This document shows positions 10,089 through 18,879 of a stretch of DNA of 64,000 nucleotides, piece by piece (position 1 is the stretch's first letter; each line of letters starts with the position of its first letter). Source of the stretch: SAR86 cluster bacterium. GTDB lineage: Bacteria > Pseudomonadota > Gammaproteobacteria > Magnimaribacterales > D2472. Below the pieces are notes generated by a model. It was not told the origin of the DNA, made no database searches, and was given only the letters and a program-made list of their open reading frames with translations. The stretch is from contig CP097973.1 of the NCBI GenBank assembly GCA_023703655.1, positions 106,663 through 170,662 on the forward strand, read 5' to 3'. Made by a program: the position numbers and the translations under genes.

Positions 10089-10672
10089 AGAAAAAGTGCC
10101 CAATCTTCCCTTTAGGCATAGTAGTCTTCCCAGGCAATATACAATCTTTACAAATCTTTGAGCCAAGGTATCTCAAGATGGTCAAGGAATGTTTAAACTC
10201 TGATTCTGGATTTGTAATAACGCTTCAAAATCCAAATATTGACTCATTTAAAGATAAGGGTACATATGTGAAAGTTATTGACTTTAATAATCTTCCAAAT
10301 GGTTTACTTGGTATCACAGTAAAAGCAATAAATAGGGTTGAAATAAAATCTATTGAAACAGATGCTGACAATTTAAATTTTGGAGATGTAATGCCAATTT
10401 CAGATCCAATCGTTGATGATCAATCACTCCTTGCAAAATTTCCAGATTTAATCAATATTCTTAATCAGCTTGTTAGTCATCCAAAAGTTAAAGAATTACC
10501 AATTGACATAGATTTTTCGTCAGCTGATTCAGTAAGCTATCACTTAGGGGGTCTAATTCCGCTTGCAACTCCTGATAAGCAACTTCTCTTAGATGCATTT
10601 GATGCTGGTCAAAGACTAAACATACTGTCCAGGTTAGTTGCTGAAATGACCGGCAACGTAGATAAATCTTAG
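10079..10672 (+). CDS. Lon N-terminal (substrate-binding) domain protein
   Basis: The 197-residue protein consists of a single Lon_substr_bdg domain. CPIFPLGIVVFPGNIQSLQIFEPRYLKMVKECL is the classic opening (PLF-PL-V-PG-Q--L-IFEPRY), shown here by its parts PIFPLG, VFPG and IFEPRYL. There is no AAA ATPase or Ser-Lys protease domain, so it is not a protease by itself. Such proteins are widespread and poorly characterised; a chaperone or adaptor role is usually guessed. It overlaps mpl by 10 bp (likely same transcript) and overlaps the convergent reductase gene by 4 bp. Confidence 0.85.
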   Translation: MQLEKKCPIFPLGIVVFPGNIQSLQIFEPRYLKMVKECLNSDSGFVITLQNPNIDSFKDKGTYVKVIDFNNLPNGLLGITVKAINRVEIKSIETDADNLNFGDVMPISDPIVDDQSLLAKFPDLINILNQLVSHPKVKELPIDIDFSSADSVSYHLGGLIPLATPDKQLLLDAFDAGQRLNILSRLVAEMTGNVDKS

Positions 10673-11676
10673 ATTTTTAAAAGTTGTTTACCGTAATTTT
10701 TTCCAGTAAACAATCTATTTAAGGTATCAGGACAGTTTTCCAAGCCTTCTTGAATGTCCTCAATGTGTTTTAACTTACCTTCCATTAACCATGCAGAAAT
10801 GTCATTAATTGCATTTTCTGCCTTTGGTAAATAATCGAGCACTAGGAATCCTTGCATTGTTGCTCTCTTAATAATCAGATTAAATAAATTCATGGGGCCT
10901 GGTGATACATCATTAGATGTATAACTTGATATTGCTCCACAAAGAAGAATACGAGCATTAATATTTATATACCAGATTACATCCTCTAAGAGTGGCCCAC
11001 CAACATTATCAAAATATATGTCAATTCCTTCTGTTGCAATTTTTGGTAACTCAACTTTTACATCAGAATTTTTATAATCGATTACGTGATCAATGCCACA
11101 TTCTTCTTTTAACCAGCCACATTTTTTTTCTCCACCCGCAATACCTATGACCTTACAACCATGGATTTTAGCAATTTGCGCAGCAACTGAGCCAGTTGCT
11201 CCGGCGGCACCAGATATAAGTACAGTCTCTCCTTTTTTTGGTTTTCCAAGTTCTACCAAACCATAGTACGCAGTAATTCCGGTTGTTCCGAGGATATTTA
11301 ACAGTGTGGGCATCGGTACAATATTTGGGACTATCCTTAGTCTCTCTTCAGGCTTACAGGATGAAACACAATATTGTTGCCAACCTACTAAACCCATAAC
11401 CAAATCGCCAACTTTATAATCATCATTTTTGGATTCAACCACTTCTCCAACACCTCCGGCTCTGACTACTTCGTCAATTTGCACGGGAGGCAGATATCCT
11501 GGCAGATCAGTGAGCCACATTCTTTGAGTTGGATCAAATGAAAGGTAAGAATTTTTTACTAAGATTTCACCACTTTTAATATCGGTAATTTCTTCTTCAA
11601 TTAGATCGAAATCAGATTTTTTTACAAGTCCATTTGGTCTTTCTTTTAGTATCCATTTTTGATTAGTAACACTCAT
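10669..11676 (-). CDS. NADPH-dependent enone/curcumin-type reductase (MDR family)
   Basis: This is a zinc-free medium-chain dehydrogenase/reductase of 335 residues resembling CurA (YncB) and leukotriene B4 dehydrogenase. N-terminal WILKERPNG and LSFDPTQRMWL are typical. The nucleotide loop GAAGATGSVAAQIAK lies near residue 154. No catalytic or structural zinc cysteine pattern is seen. The family reduces alpha,beta-unsaturated carbonyls with NADPH and probably detoxifies lipid-derived enals. It is downstream of, and 27 bp from, a small membrane-protein gene on the same strand. The substrate cannot be told from sequence. Confidence 0.87.
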   Translation of the reverse strand: MSVTNQKWILKERPNGLVKKSDFDLIEEEITDIKSGEILVKNSYLSFDPTQRMWLTDLPGYLPPVQIDEVVRAGGVGEVVESKNDDYKVGDLVMGLVGWQQYCVSSCKPEERLRIVPNIVPMPTLLNILGTTGITAYYGLVELGKPKKGETVLISGAAGATGSVAAQIAKIHGCKVIGIAGGEKKCGWLKEECGIDHVIDYKNSDVKVELPKIATEGIDIYFDNVGGPLLEDVIWYININARILLCGAISSYTSNDVSPGPMNLFNLIIKRATMQGFLVLDYLPKAENAINDISAWLMEGKLKHIEDIQEGLENCPDTLNRLFTGKNYGKQLLKI

Positions 11677-11703
11677 TTTTGCCCTCGTTGTATGAACATA
11701 ATA

Positions 11704-12126
11704 TCAGATTATAAGATCAGGCTTATCAAGTTTTCTTCTTATCCAATTCATTGAATTTAATATTAATTTGTTTCTTACTAATGACCTTTCAAATCTAAAT
11801 TTTCCAGGATAATCAAGAAAAATTAGCCCAGTAATAATTGTTAATACTCCCTGGCCAGGCAAAATTAACATTAGTATTCCAAACAGAATCAAAACCAATC
11901 CTATTGAATTTTTTATTATTATGATTGGCAACCACATCAATGGATTTTTTATTTTTATAAGTGAGACTCTTTTTTTGTCAACAAAATAATTATGTGGAAT
12001 TATAGAAATTAACCAACTTAGACCCAATAGACTTAATAAGAAAAAGATAGTGGAAAGCCCGCTTATATACAAAAAGATTTGATTATTTTGAAGAAAATAC
12101 GAGAAAGCCTCCATATATGATTGCAT
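11704..12126 (-). CDS. Small membrane protein with PGPGW-like motif
   Basis: The protein of 140 residues has a hydrophobic N-terminal helix (about 16-40) and a long hydrophobic stretch (about 66-105) containing ILPGQGVLTIITGLIFL, which resembles the PGPGW family of putative transmembrane proteins (usual motif PGPG). A basic C-terminus (RRKLDKPDL) would be cytoplasmic. No function is known for the family. It is probably cotranscribed with the reductase at 10669-11676. It is divergent from rsfS across a 96-bp AT-rich gap. Confidence 0.6.
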   Translation of the reverse strand: MQSYMEAFSYFLQNNQIFLYISGLSTIFFLLSLLGLSWLISIIPHNYFVDKKRVSLIKIKNPLMWLPIIIIKNSIGLVLILFGILMLILPGQGVLTIITGLIFLDYPGKFRFERSLVRNKLILNSMNWIRRKLDKPDLII

Positions 12127-12222
12127 AACTTATTTTGAGACCTTTAAATTTATTAAGTTTTTTTTTATAGTTGTATTCTAACCCAGTTACTTATATTAAA
12201 AGATATTTAAGAATTAAATTTA

Positions 12223-12576
12223 ATGCTAGCAAAACGCACGCTTGAAATATGCCATAAGGCTCTTGATGATTTAAAAGCAAAGAACATTGTTTCCATTAAT
12301 ATAAAACAGTCTTCATCATTTGCAGATTTCTTTTTAATAGCGTCAGCTACTTCTGATAGACATGCCTCTGCACTTGCAGATAATGTGATTGATAACCTTA
12401 AAAAAGAGCAAAAAATGATTCTTGGAATTGAGGGTAAAAATAATCCAAGCTGGGTACTTATCGATTGTGATGACGTAATTGTAAATATTATGCTTGAAGA
12501 TACAAGAGATTTTTATGACCTCGAAAGCTTGTGGGGAGATCCTAATCAAGTTTTTTCTTCAACTTATGAAGTTTAA
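12223..12576 (+). CDS. rsfS: Ribosomal silencing factor RsfS
   Basis: The 117-residue protein belongs to the RsfS/YbeB/Iojap family, which binds L14 on the 50S subunit and blocks subunit joining in starvation. The family motifs SSFADFFLIASATSDRHASALAD and the C-terminal DVIVNIMLEDTRDFYDLESLWGD are recognisable in parts (SFADFF, SDRHA, RDFYDLE-LW). It opens an operon rsfS-rlmH-mrdA-rodA-mltB-dacA-dat. A weak promoter, TTGTAT (12171-12176) and TATATT (12192-12197), 15-bp spacer, lies upstream. nadD, which normally precedes rsfS, is absent. The stop overlaps rlmH by 11 bp. Confidence 0.93.
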   Translation: MLAKRTLEICHKALDDLKAKNIVSINIKQSSSFADFFLIASATSDRHASALADNVIDNLKKEQKMILGIEGKNNPSWVLIDCDDVIVNIMLEDTRDFYDLESLWGDPNQVFSSTYEV

Positions 12577-13024
12577 AATTCACTCCATTTCAAAAAAATC
12601 TAATGATTGGGAAGCAAAGGGAATTGCTTCTCTGGTTAAGAAGATGCCTCATCATGAAGTAACATTTAACAATATAAGGGCAACTAGCAAGAATAATAGT
12701 CAATTGTATAGTATAGAAAAAGAATCAAATTTATTAATGAGTGCTGTAGAAAATAAAAATACTACCATCTTATGGGATTTAAAAGGCAAACAAGTTTCTA
12801 GTGAACAGTTTTCGAAAATTATTCAAGACTTGTCGTTAGAGTCTAAACAAATTGAATTTATAATTGGCGGCTCAAATGGAGTGTCCAAACATGTCTTCGA
12901 CGAGGTTAAATACGTACTTTCTGCATCAAAGCTTACTTTCCCACATAAACTTTTTAAATTAATTTTGACTGAGCAAATTTATAGAGCTTGCCAGATTATC
13001 AGTGGCCACCCGTATCACAAATGA
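12566..13024 (+). CDS. rlmH: 23S rRNA pseudouridine-1915 N3-methyltransferase
   Basis: The protein of 152 residues is a SPOUT methyltransferase; RlmH (YbeA) methylates pseudouridine 1915 in helix 69 of 23S rRNA. FIIGGSNGVS is the SAM-binding knot motif and the C-terminal LILTEQIYRACQIISGHPYHK is the RlmH signature tail. The frame is open from 12494, but ATG 12566 matches the usual N-terminus (MKFKIHSISKK like MKIQLVAVG) and gives the family length. It overlaps rsfS by 11 bp and mrdA by 4 bp (ATGA), a conserved coupling of ribosome and elongasome genes. The N-terminal half is diverged. Confidence 0.92.
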   Translation: MKFKIHSISKKSNDWEAKGIASLVKKMPHHEVTFNNIRATSKNNSQLYSIEKESNLLMSAVENKNTTILWDLKGKQVSSEQFSKIIQDLSLESKQIEFIIGGSNGVSKHVFDEVKYVLSASKLTFPHKLFKLILTEQIYRACQIISGHPYHK

Positions 13025-14862
13025 AAAATGATTTCCAGGAAAGGCAATTAGAGATAAATACTTTTACTCAAAGGTCGTTGTTCATTACGATTTTATTGTT
13101 TTTAATAATTGTAATTTTTCTTTATAGAGTCTTTTATTTACAAATTTTGGAGCATGATGAGTTCGATGAGGCAGCTTTCGAAAATAAAACTTATACAGTT
13201 CCTGTTCAGCCTTTGAGAGGAAAAATTATTGATCGAAATGGCATCGTTCTTACTGATAACATTGCAACCTTTGATTTAATTACAAATCCGAGCGAAATAA
13301 ATGATCCTATTGTTTTTTTAAATGATATTAATAAAGTAATTAACTTATCAGAAAGTGAAAAAACTAATTTTCTAAATAGTTTCGATGATAGAGCTTTTTT
13401 TAATAAAGAATTAATTCTTAAATCCAATCTTAACGAAAAAGATATTGCAAAGTTTGAAGTGCAAAGTTTTAGATTTCCATATGTATTTGTTGGTAAAAGA
13501 TTTAGGCGAATTGCGAATGGTAATGATAGCTTTGCTCATGTTCTAGGTTATGCAGGCGTATTAACAGATACAAGCTTTATATCAAAGAAATTTAATAGAA
13601 ATAGTTGGAATGATGCACTCTATTCCTATGCCAATGGTTTGATTGAAGGTAAGTCTGGCTTAGAAAAAACCTTTGATGATGTTTTAAAAGGTAAGTTTGG
13701 CTATAAAAAATTTGAAGTTGATTCAAAGGGTAGGTTTATAAAAGAAATTGATTATCTGCCTCCTGTAAAAGGAGACGATCTACAAACTACTCTAGATCTA
13801 AAAGCTCAATTAAGAGCAGCTAATTTAATGCAGGATAAGAAAGGTTCCGTGGTTGTAGTTGATGTTCAATCTGGTGAGATAGTTGTTTTACTAAGCGCTC
13901 CCACTTATCCAATTAATAAAATGGCTAACGGTATTTCAAAAGACCAATATGATGAACTTTTAAATAATAAAGATAAGCCATTTTTTGATAGATCAGTTGC
14001 AGGCAGATATCCTCCTGCATCAACTTTAAAACCTTTTTTTGCATTTCACTCAATAAACAATCAACTTATAAATTGGGAAAACGTAATTAGGGATCCTGGT
14101 TATTTTATTCTGCCAGACAATGGGCGTATGTATCGGGGTTGGAGGCAAATTCCTTTGGGCAGGATTGACTTAGCGACAGCCATAGTAAGAAGCTCGAACA
14201 CATTTTTTTTTGATTTAGCCTATAAAAGCAATATTAGTGATATTAGTGATGATTTAATAAAATTTGGTTTTGGAAATAGAGTCTGCTTAGATTGTTTTCA
14301 AGAAGATAGTGGATTGGTACCAACTCCAGACTGGAAAAGAGAAAACTTAAATTTTAGTTGGTTTAAGGGGGATACTGTTAATCTTGGAATTGGGCAAGGC
14401 TATATGATTTCAACGCCTATACAATTAGCATATTATGCAGCGATAATTGCTTCAAAAGGAGACAAGAAAAAACTATTTATCAGCGAATCAAACAGACAAA
14501 ATAGTTCAAAAGAGGTAATTACAACAGAAGCATTCAACAATGATGATTGGCAAAAATTGCATGAATCAATGCTTAATGTTATTGAATCGGACTTAGGGAC
14601 AGCAAGAGGTTTAAGAAATTCAAAAGAATTTTTGGTAGCTGCAAAAACTGGTACTGGTGAAGTAGTAAGTCTAAATTCTAGTGCAGAGTATAATCGTATA
14701 AGAGAGGATATCAGCCTACGTGACCATGCAATTATGATAGCTTTTGCCCCATATGAAAATCCAAAATACGCCATAAGCGTAATAGTTGAAAATGGAGAGA
14801 GTGGAGGAGGTGTTGCTGGTCCAGTAGCGCTTGGCGTTTTAAAGGAACTTTTAGATGAATAA
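13021..14862 (+). CDS. mrdA: Penicillin-binding protein 2, elongasome transpeptidase
   Basis: This is a class B PBP of 613 residues. One N-terminal membrane anchor (about 19-40) is followed by the pedestal (PLRGKIIDRNG near 56) and a periplasmic transpeptidase domain. The three active-site motifs are S334-T-L-K337, S391-S-N393 and K542-T-G544. It cross-links peptidoglycan during cell elongation and partners with RodA, encoded next with an 8-bp overlap. ATG 13021 overlaps the rlmH stop as ATGA; an upstream in-frame ATG at 12988 would add 11 residues inside rlmH and is less likely. All catalytic residues are intact. Rod-shaped growth, or at least Rod-complex synthesis, is implied. Confidence 0.95.
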   Translation: MKNDFQERQLEINTFTQRSLFITILLFLIIVIFLYRVFYLQILEHDEFDEAAFENKTYTVPVQPLRGKIIDRNGIVLTDNIATFDLITNPSEINDPIVFLNDINKVINLSESEKTNFLNSFDDRAFFNKELILKSNLNEKDIAKFEVQSFRFPYVFVGKRFRRIANGNDSFAHVLGYAGVLTDTSFISKKFNRNSWNDALYSYANGLIEGKSGLEKTFDDVLKGKFGYKKFEVDSKGRFIKEIDYLPPVKGDDLQTTLDLKAQLRAANLMQDKKGSVVVVDVQSGEIVVLLSAPTYPINKMANGISKDQYDELLNNKDKPFFDRSVAGRYPPASTLKPFFAFHSINNQLINWENVIRDPGYFILPDNGRMYRGWRQIPLGRIDLATAIVRSSNTFFFDLAYKSNISDISDDLIKFGFGNRVCLDCFQEDSGLVPTPDWKRENLNFSWFKGDTVNLGIGQGYMISTPIQLAYYAAIIASKGDKKKLFISESNRQNSSKEVITTEAFNNDDWQKLHESMLNVIESDLGTARGLRNSKEFLVAAKTGTGEVVSLNSSAEYNRIREDISLRDHAIMIAFAPYENPKYAISVIVENGESGGGVAGPVALGVLKELLDE

Positions 14863-15934
14863 AAAGATACATCTTGATCCATATCTATTTATATCAATCT
14901 CAATGCTTAGTTTTATAGGTCTTTTTATACTATTTAGTGCATCAGAAAGCAGTTTTGGTGCTATCTCTCGGCAACTCATTTATATCGTTCTTGGATTTTT
15001 CTTATTTTTTATTTTTAGTCAGCCTGATCCAGATATTTACAGACGATTCTCTTTCTTATTTTTAATATTATCTTTGTTTTTAGTTGCCTCAACTTATTTC
15101 ATAGGTACAGAAATTAATGGTGCTAAAAGATGGTTAAAGTTTTATGTTTTCTCATTTCAACCCTCTGAACTTCTAAAACTAGCTTTGCCATTATTTTTAT
15201 CAAGCTATCTTTTTCATAAAAAACTTCCTATAAGTTTCAAAGATACATTAATTGCAATTCTTTTTATTTTTGCCTGTTTTCTTATAGTTGCACGCCAACC
15301 AGACTTAGGAACAGCATTACTAGTAACAATTTCAGGAATTTTTGTTTTATTTTTAGCAGGTTTAAGTTGGCTCTTTATTTTTTTATGTTTGAGCGCAATA
15401 GCAGTTTTTTCACCTTTTATCTGGAATAACTTATTACAACCTTTTCAGAAAGATAGAATTTGGACTTTATTTAATCCTGAATCAGATCCATATGGTGCAG
15501 GTTGGAATATTATTCAATCAAAGATAGCAGTAGGAAGTGGGGGCATATTTGGGAAGGGTTATGGTCAAGGATCGCAAACTCAACTTAATTTTTTACCAGA
15601 AACTCAAACAGATTTTATTTTTTCAGTTTTGGCTGAAGAATTTGGTTTTGTCGGAGTTTTATTGCTTGTCATGATTTATGCGTTTGTATTGTTGCGATGT
15701 TTTTATCTTGCAGTAAATGCAAGAGATAGGTTTTGTCGCCTAGTGATCGGAGGATTTATTTTTACATTTTGTTTTAATGTTTTTGTGAATTTAGCAATGG
15801 TAGTAGGATTAATTCCTGTAGTTGGGATGCCTTTACCATTTTTTAGCAGAGGCGGTACGTCTTTGCTATCTTTATTTATAATGTTTGGAATAATAACTTC
15901 AATGGCTTCCCATAAGAAGTTTATGCAAAGATGA
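14855..15934 (+). CDS. rodA: Rod-shape peptidoglycan glycosyltransferase
   Basis: This SEDS-family polymerase of 359 residues has about ten membrane segments. The conserved blocks are present: GAKRWLKF-FSFQPSEL-KLALP, ARQPDLGTALLV, and the extracellular loop FLPETQTDFIFSVLAEEFGF, whose Asp is the SEDS catalytic residue. The C-terminal PVVGMPLPFFSRGGTSLL is also family-typical. RodA polymerises lipid II into glycan and pairs with PBP2 from mrdA just upstream (8-bp overlap). mltB overlaps its stop by 4 bp. FtsW is the alternative, but the mrdA neighbour and length point to RodA. Confidence 0.95.
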   Translation: MNKKIHLDPYLFISISMLSFIGLFILFSASESSFGAISRQLIYIVLGFFLFFIFSQPDPDIYRRFSFLFLILSLFLVASTYFIGTEINGAKRWLKFYVFSFQPSELLKLALPLFLSSYLFHKKLPISFKDTLIAILFIFACFLIVARQPDLGTALLVTISGIFVLFLAGLSWLFIFLCLSAIAVFSPFIWNNLLQPFQKDRIWTLFNPESDPYGAGWNIIQSKIAVGSGGIFGKGYGQGSQTQLNFLPETQTDFIFSVLAEEFGFVGVLLLVMIYAFVLLRCFYLAVNARDRFCRLVIGGFIFTFCFNVFVNLAMVVGLIPVVGMPLPFFSRGGTSLLSLFIMFGIITSMASHKKFMQR

Positions 15935-16884
15935 AAAGAATTTTTCTCTTATCGTTCTTTTATGCTGCAAATACCTTTAGCTATGTTGATAAAGGTGAAA
16001 CTTTTGAGTATTTAAAGAGCGAATTAATATTAAATCATGGCTTTTCAGAAGATTATGTTGTCTCCACACTAAATAAAGCAATCAAGCAAGATAAGATTAT
16101 TCAATCAATAAGTGAACCAGCAGAATTCACTTGGACATGGGATAGATATAAAGATTTATTTATTGAAGAAAAAAGAATCCAAAATGGAAAAAAATTTATT
16201 TCTGAAAATATTAAAACACTTAAAAAAGCAGAAAGTCGATTTGGTGTCCCAAAAGAAATTATTACATCTATCCTTGGGGTAGAGACTCGATACGGAAAAA
16301 TTATGGGCTCATACAGAGTTTTGGATGCTCTTACAACGCTGAGTTTTGATTTTCCTAGAAGATCAAAATTTTTTACTAATGAACTCATTAATCTGTTTCT
16401 ATTATCCCGAGAAAATAATTTAGAAATTCTTTCTCTTAAAGGTTCTTATGCAGGAGCTATGGGCTATGGTCAGTTTATTCCTTCAAGTTATAGGGCCTAT
16501 GCGATAGATTTTGATAATGATGGCTATGTAGACCTTCTAAACTCTGTTGATGACGCGATTGGCAGTATTGCAAATTATTTATATATACATGGTTGGAATA
16601 AAGACTTACCAACTATAAGAAGAATAGATCAAAAATTTTTGTCTAATACGCAATCCATAAATAATGTAAGGAATCCATTAATATTAGCACCAAATATTTT
16701 GCATGCTAGTGATGAGTTAGAAAATGAGGATATTCTTGATCAAAGTGTATTATTGCTTAGTTATCATGAGCGAGGAAATACTGATTTTTTTGTTGGTACT
16801 GCAAATTTTATAGCAATTACAAAGTACAATAGGAGCCACTTTTATGCAAAAGCGGTATATGATTTATCAATTGAATTAAGATGA
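15931..16884 (+). CDS. mltB: Membrane-bound lytic murein transglycosylase B
   Basis: This is a family 3 lytic transglycosylase of 317 residues. A short signal sequence (about residues 1-17) directs it to the periplasm. The catalytic glutamate is Glu118 in GVETRYGK. SLKGSYAGAMGYGQFIPSSY is the substrate-binding block, and DFDNDGYVDL is the EF-hand-like calcium loop known from Slt35. It cleaves the MurNAc-GlcNAc bond to make 1,6-anhydro ends, which links it to recycling by mpl. No clear lipobox cysteine is seen, so it may be soluble, like SltB. It lies in the elongation operon with 4-bp overlaps on both sides. Confidence 0.93.
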   Translation: MKRIFLLSFFYAANTFSYVDKGETFEYLKSELILNHGFSEDYVVSTLNKAIKQDKIIQSISEPAEFTWTWDRYKDLFIEEKRIQNGKKFISENIKTLKKAESRFGVPKEIITSILGVETRYGKIMGSYRVLDALTTLSFDFPRRSKFFTNELINLFLLSRENNLEILSLKGSYAGAMGYGQFIPSSYRAYAIDFDNDGYVDLLNSVDDAIGSIANYLYIHGWNKDLPTIRRIDQKFLSNTQSINNVRNPLILAPNILHASDELENEDILDQSVLLLSYHERGNTDFFVGTANFIAITKYNRSHFYAKAVYDLSIELR

Positions 16885-18041
16885 ATATTTTAAAAAAATT
16901 TGTTTTTACACTTTTTATTTTCCAAGGCAGCATTAGTTTAGCGCAAACGATTATTCCGTCTTCTCCTGAGATTAATGTAGAAAGTTATATCTTGATGGAT
17001 GCAAGCACTGGAAAAATTATCGCTTCTGGTAATCCTGATTCACAAATTGAACCTGCCAGCATGACAAAGGTAATGTCTGCTTATGTCATAGCAGATCAGC
17101 TAAAGCAAAAACTTGTTTCTTTTAATGACTTAGTCCTTGTCTCTGAAAAAGCATGGAAAATGGAAGGATCAAGAACCTTTATTGAGGTTGGCAAGAAAGT
17201 GCCACTTATTGATCTGCTCAGAGGGCTAGTTATTCAATCAGGTAATGATGCAACTGTTGCACTTGCAGAATACATTGCTGGTACAGAAGAAGGTTTTGTA
17301 GATGTAATGAATGCCTATGCTTCTGAAATGGGCCTATCTAATACACTTTTTCAAAATTCAACGGGATTACCAAATCCAAGTCATTTTACAAGCACTCGAG
17401 ATTTAGCAGTGCTTGGTTCAAGATTAATCAGTGAATTTCCTGATCATTACAAACTCTATAAAGAAAGAGAGTTTACTTTCAATGAAATTCGTCAGGTAAA
17501 TAGAAATAAGCTGCTATGGCAAGATGATTCTGTTGATGGCATTAAGACGGGTTTTACCTCATCAGCTGGATATTGTCTTATATCGTCAGCACAAAGAAAT
17601 GGGATGCGACTAATTTCTGTAGTTGCTGGAAGTGCAACTAGTCAAAATACTTTTACCTCATCACAAAGATTGCTTGAGTATGGATTTAGATTTTTTTCAA
17701 CCAAAAAATTGTTAAATGGTAACGAGATGATTCAGACTTCAAAAGTATGGGCTGGTAAATCAGATTCAGTTTCATTGGGTCTTGAGTCAGATCTTATATT
17801 AACCGTTCCTAGAGCCACTTTGAAAACAGTCACATTTAATTACAAAATTAATAGCAATATTGAAGCACCAATTTCAAAAGGTATGAAGTTAGGAGTCGTA
17901 GATGTGTTATCTGATGGAAAACTGTTAACTTCAAAACCACTTATCGCACTAGATACAGTTGAAGAAAAAGGATTTTTAGGAAGATTTATAGATAAATTGA
18001 TCTTATGGTTCATTAATCTTTTTGATTTTAATAATGACTGA
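16881..18041 (+). CDS. dacA: D-alanyl-D-alanine carboxypeptidase (PBP5/6 type)
   Basis: This is a low-molecular-weight PBP of 386 residues. A signal peptide ends near Ala21 (SISLA-QT). Motifs are S60-M-T-K63, S120-G-N122 and K222-T-G224, followed by the PBP5 C-terminal beta domain and an amphipathic tail (FLGRFIDKLILWFINLFDF) for membrane docking. It trims the terminal D-Ala from pentapeptides and so limits cross-linking. It overlaps mltB by 4 bp and dat by 8 bp. The E. coli neighbours ybeD-lipB-lipA are not downstream here; a D-amino-acid aminotransferase is. Confidence 0.95.
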   Translation: MNILKKFVFTLFIFQGSISLAQTIIPSSPEINVESYILMDASTGKIIASGNPDSQIEPASMTKVMSAYVIADQLKQKLVSFNDLVLVSEKAWKMEGSRTFIEVGKKVPLIDLLRGLVIQSGNDATVALAEYIAGTEEGFVDVMNAYASEMGLSNTLFQNSTGLPNPSHFTSTRDLAVLGSRLISEFPDHYKLYKEREFTFNEIRQVNRNKLLWQDDSVDGIKTGFTSSAGYCLISSAQRNGMRLISVVAGSATSQNTFTSSQRLLEYGFRFFSTKKLLNGNEMIQTSKVWAGKSDSVSLGLESDLILTVPRATLKTVTFNYKINSNIEAPISKGMKLGVVDVLSDGKLLTSKPLIALDTVEEKGFLGRFIDKLILWFINLFDFNND

Positions 18042-18879
18042 TATTTTTGGGATTTATCAAGGAAAAATTACACCTCTTTCTGAAATAAAAGTTTCGCCAC
18101 TATCAAGAGCTTATACTTTTTCCGATAGCATCTATGAGGTTATACCATTTTATAAGGGCAAAGGATTTTGCTTTGAAGAACACATTTCTAGATTTAATGA
18201 ATGTGCCAATCTAATGAGGATCAGAGTTGATTTTAGTTTAATTGAGAATGAAATCCTTGCACTTGCTGAATATGTCAAAGAAGAAGATCAGTCATATGTT
18301 TATTATCAAATCTCTAGAGGTATTGATGAGATTAGGAGCCATTTAGTTAGAACTAAAATGGTGCCAGAAAGATTTGGCTATGCAACAAAAATTACACCAA
18401 GCACCAAACCTGTAGTTTCGATGATAGTAGATGATATAAGGTGGAAAAGATGTTCGATTAAATCGACGTCATTGCTAGGTAATGTGATGTCAATGAATTC
18501 AGCATTAAATGAAGGTTGCGATGAGATAATTTTTTCTTCTGAAGATAAAATAACTGAGGGTGGTGCAAGTAATATATTTTTTTCTAAAGGCAATGAGATT
18601 TTTACTCCAAGTTTAAAAGAGAATATCCTGCCAGGAGTAACCCGAGATTTTATTATCAATGCGTTGCGATCTGAAAATATTTCTGTGAAAGAGCAGGATT
18701 GCTATGTTAGTCAATTAGATCAAGCCTCAACAGTCTGGTTTACAAGTTCTACGAAAGGGATACAACCTGTTGAAAAAATTGTAAATGCAAATTACACAAG
18801 AGATACAAAGGACGAGGTTTTCAGAAAAGCAAGTCTGATATTTAATCAGTCAATAGAAGATTATCTTTCAAAAACATAA
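18034..18879 (+). CDS. dat: D-amino acid (D-alanine) aminotransferase
   Basis: This class IV PLP aminotransferase of 281 residues opens with FGIYQGKITPLSEIKVSPLSRAYTFSDSIYEVI, which matches Dat more than branched-chain enzymes in its parts (PLSRAYTF-DS-YEV). The PLP lysine is Lys143 in CSIKSTSLLGNV, and EGGASNIF is the cofactor-phosphate region. Dat moves amino groups between D-Ala and 2-oxoglutarate to make D-Glu, both peptidoglycan building blocks. Its position after dacA supports a cell-wall role. I chose ATG 18034; an in-frame TTG at 18022 is less likely. Its last 38 bp overlap the 3' end of holA on the other strand. Aminodeoxychorismate lyase is a less likely alternative. Confidence 0.87.
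   Translation: MTDIFGIYQGKITPLSEIKVSPLSRAYTFSDSIYEVIPFYKGKGFCFEEHISRFNECANLMRIRVDFSLIENEILALAEYVKEEDQSYVYYQISRGIDEIRSHLVRTKMVPERFGYATKITPSTKPVVSMIVDDIRWKRCSIKSTSLLGNVMSMNSALNEGCDEIIFSSEDKITEGGASNIFFSKGNEIFTPSLKENILPGVTRDFIINALRSENISVKEQDCYVSQLDQASTVWFTSSTKGIQPVEKIVNANYTRDTKDEVFRKASLIFNQSIEDYLSKT

Noticed and set aside
12494..12565. Longer N-terminus for rlmH from an upstream ATG
   Set aside because: It lies inside rsfS and the extra 24 residues are not part of the RlmH family; ATG 12566 gives the usual start and length.
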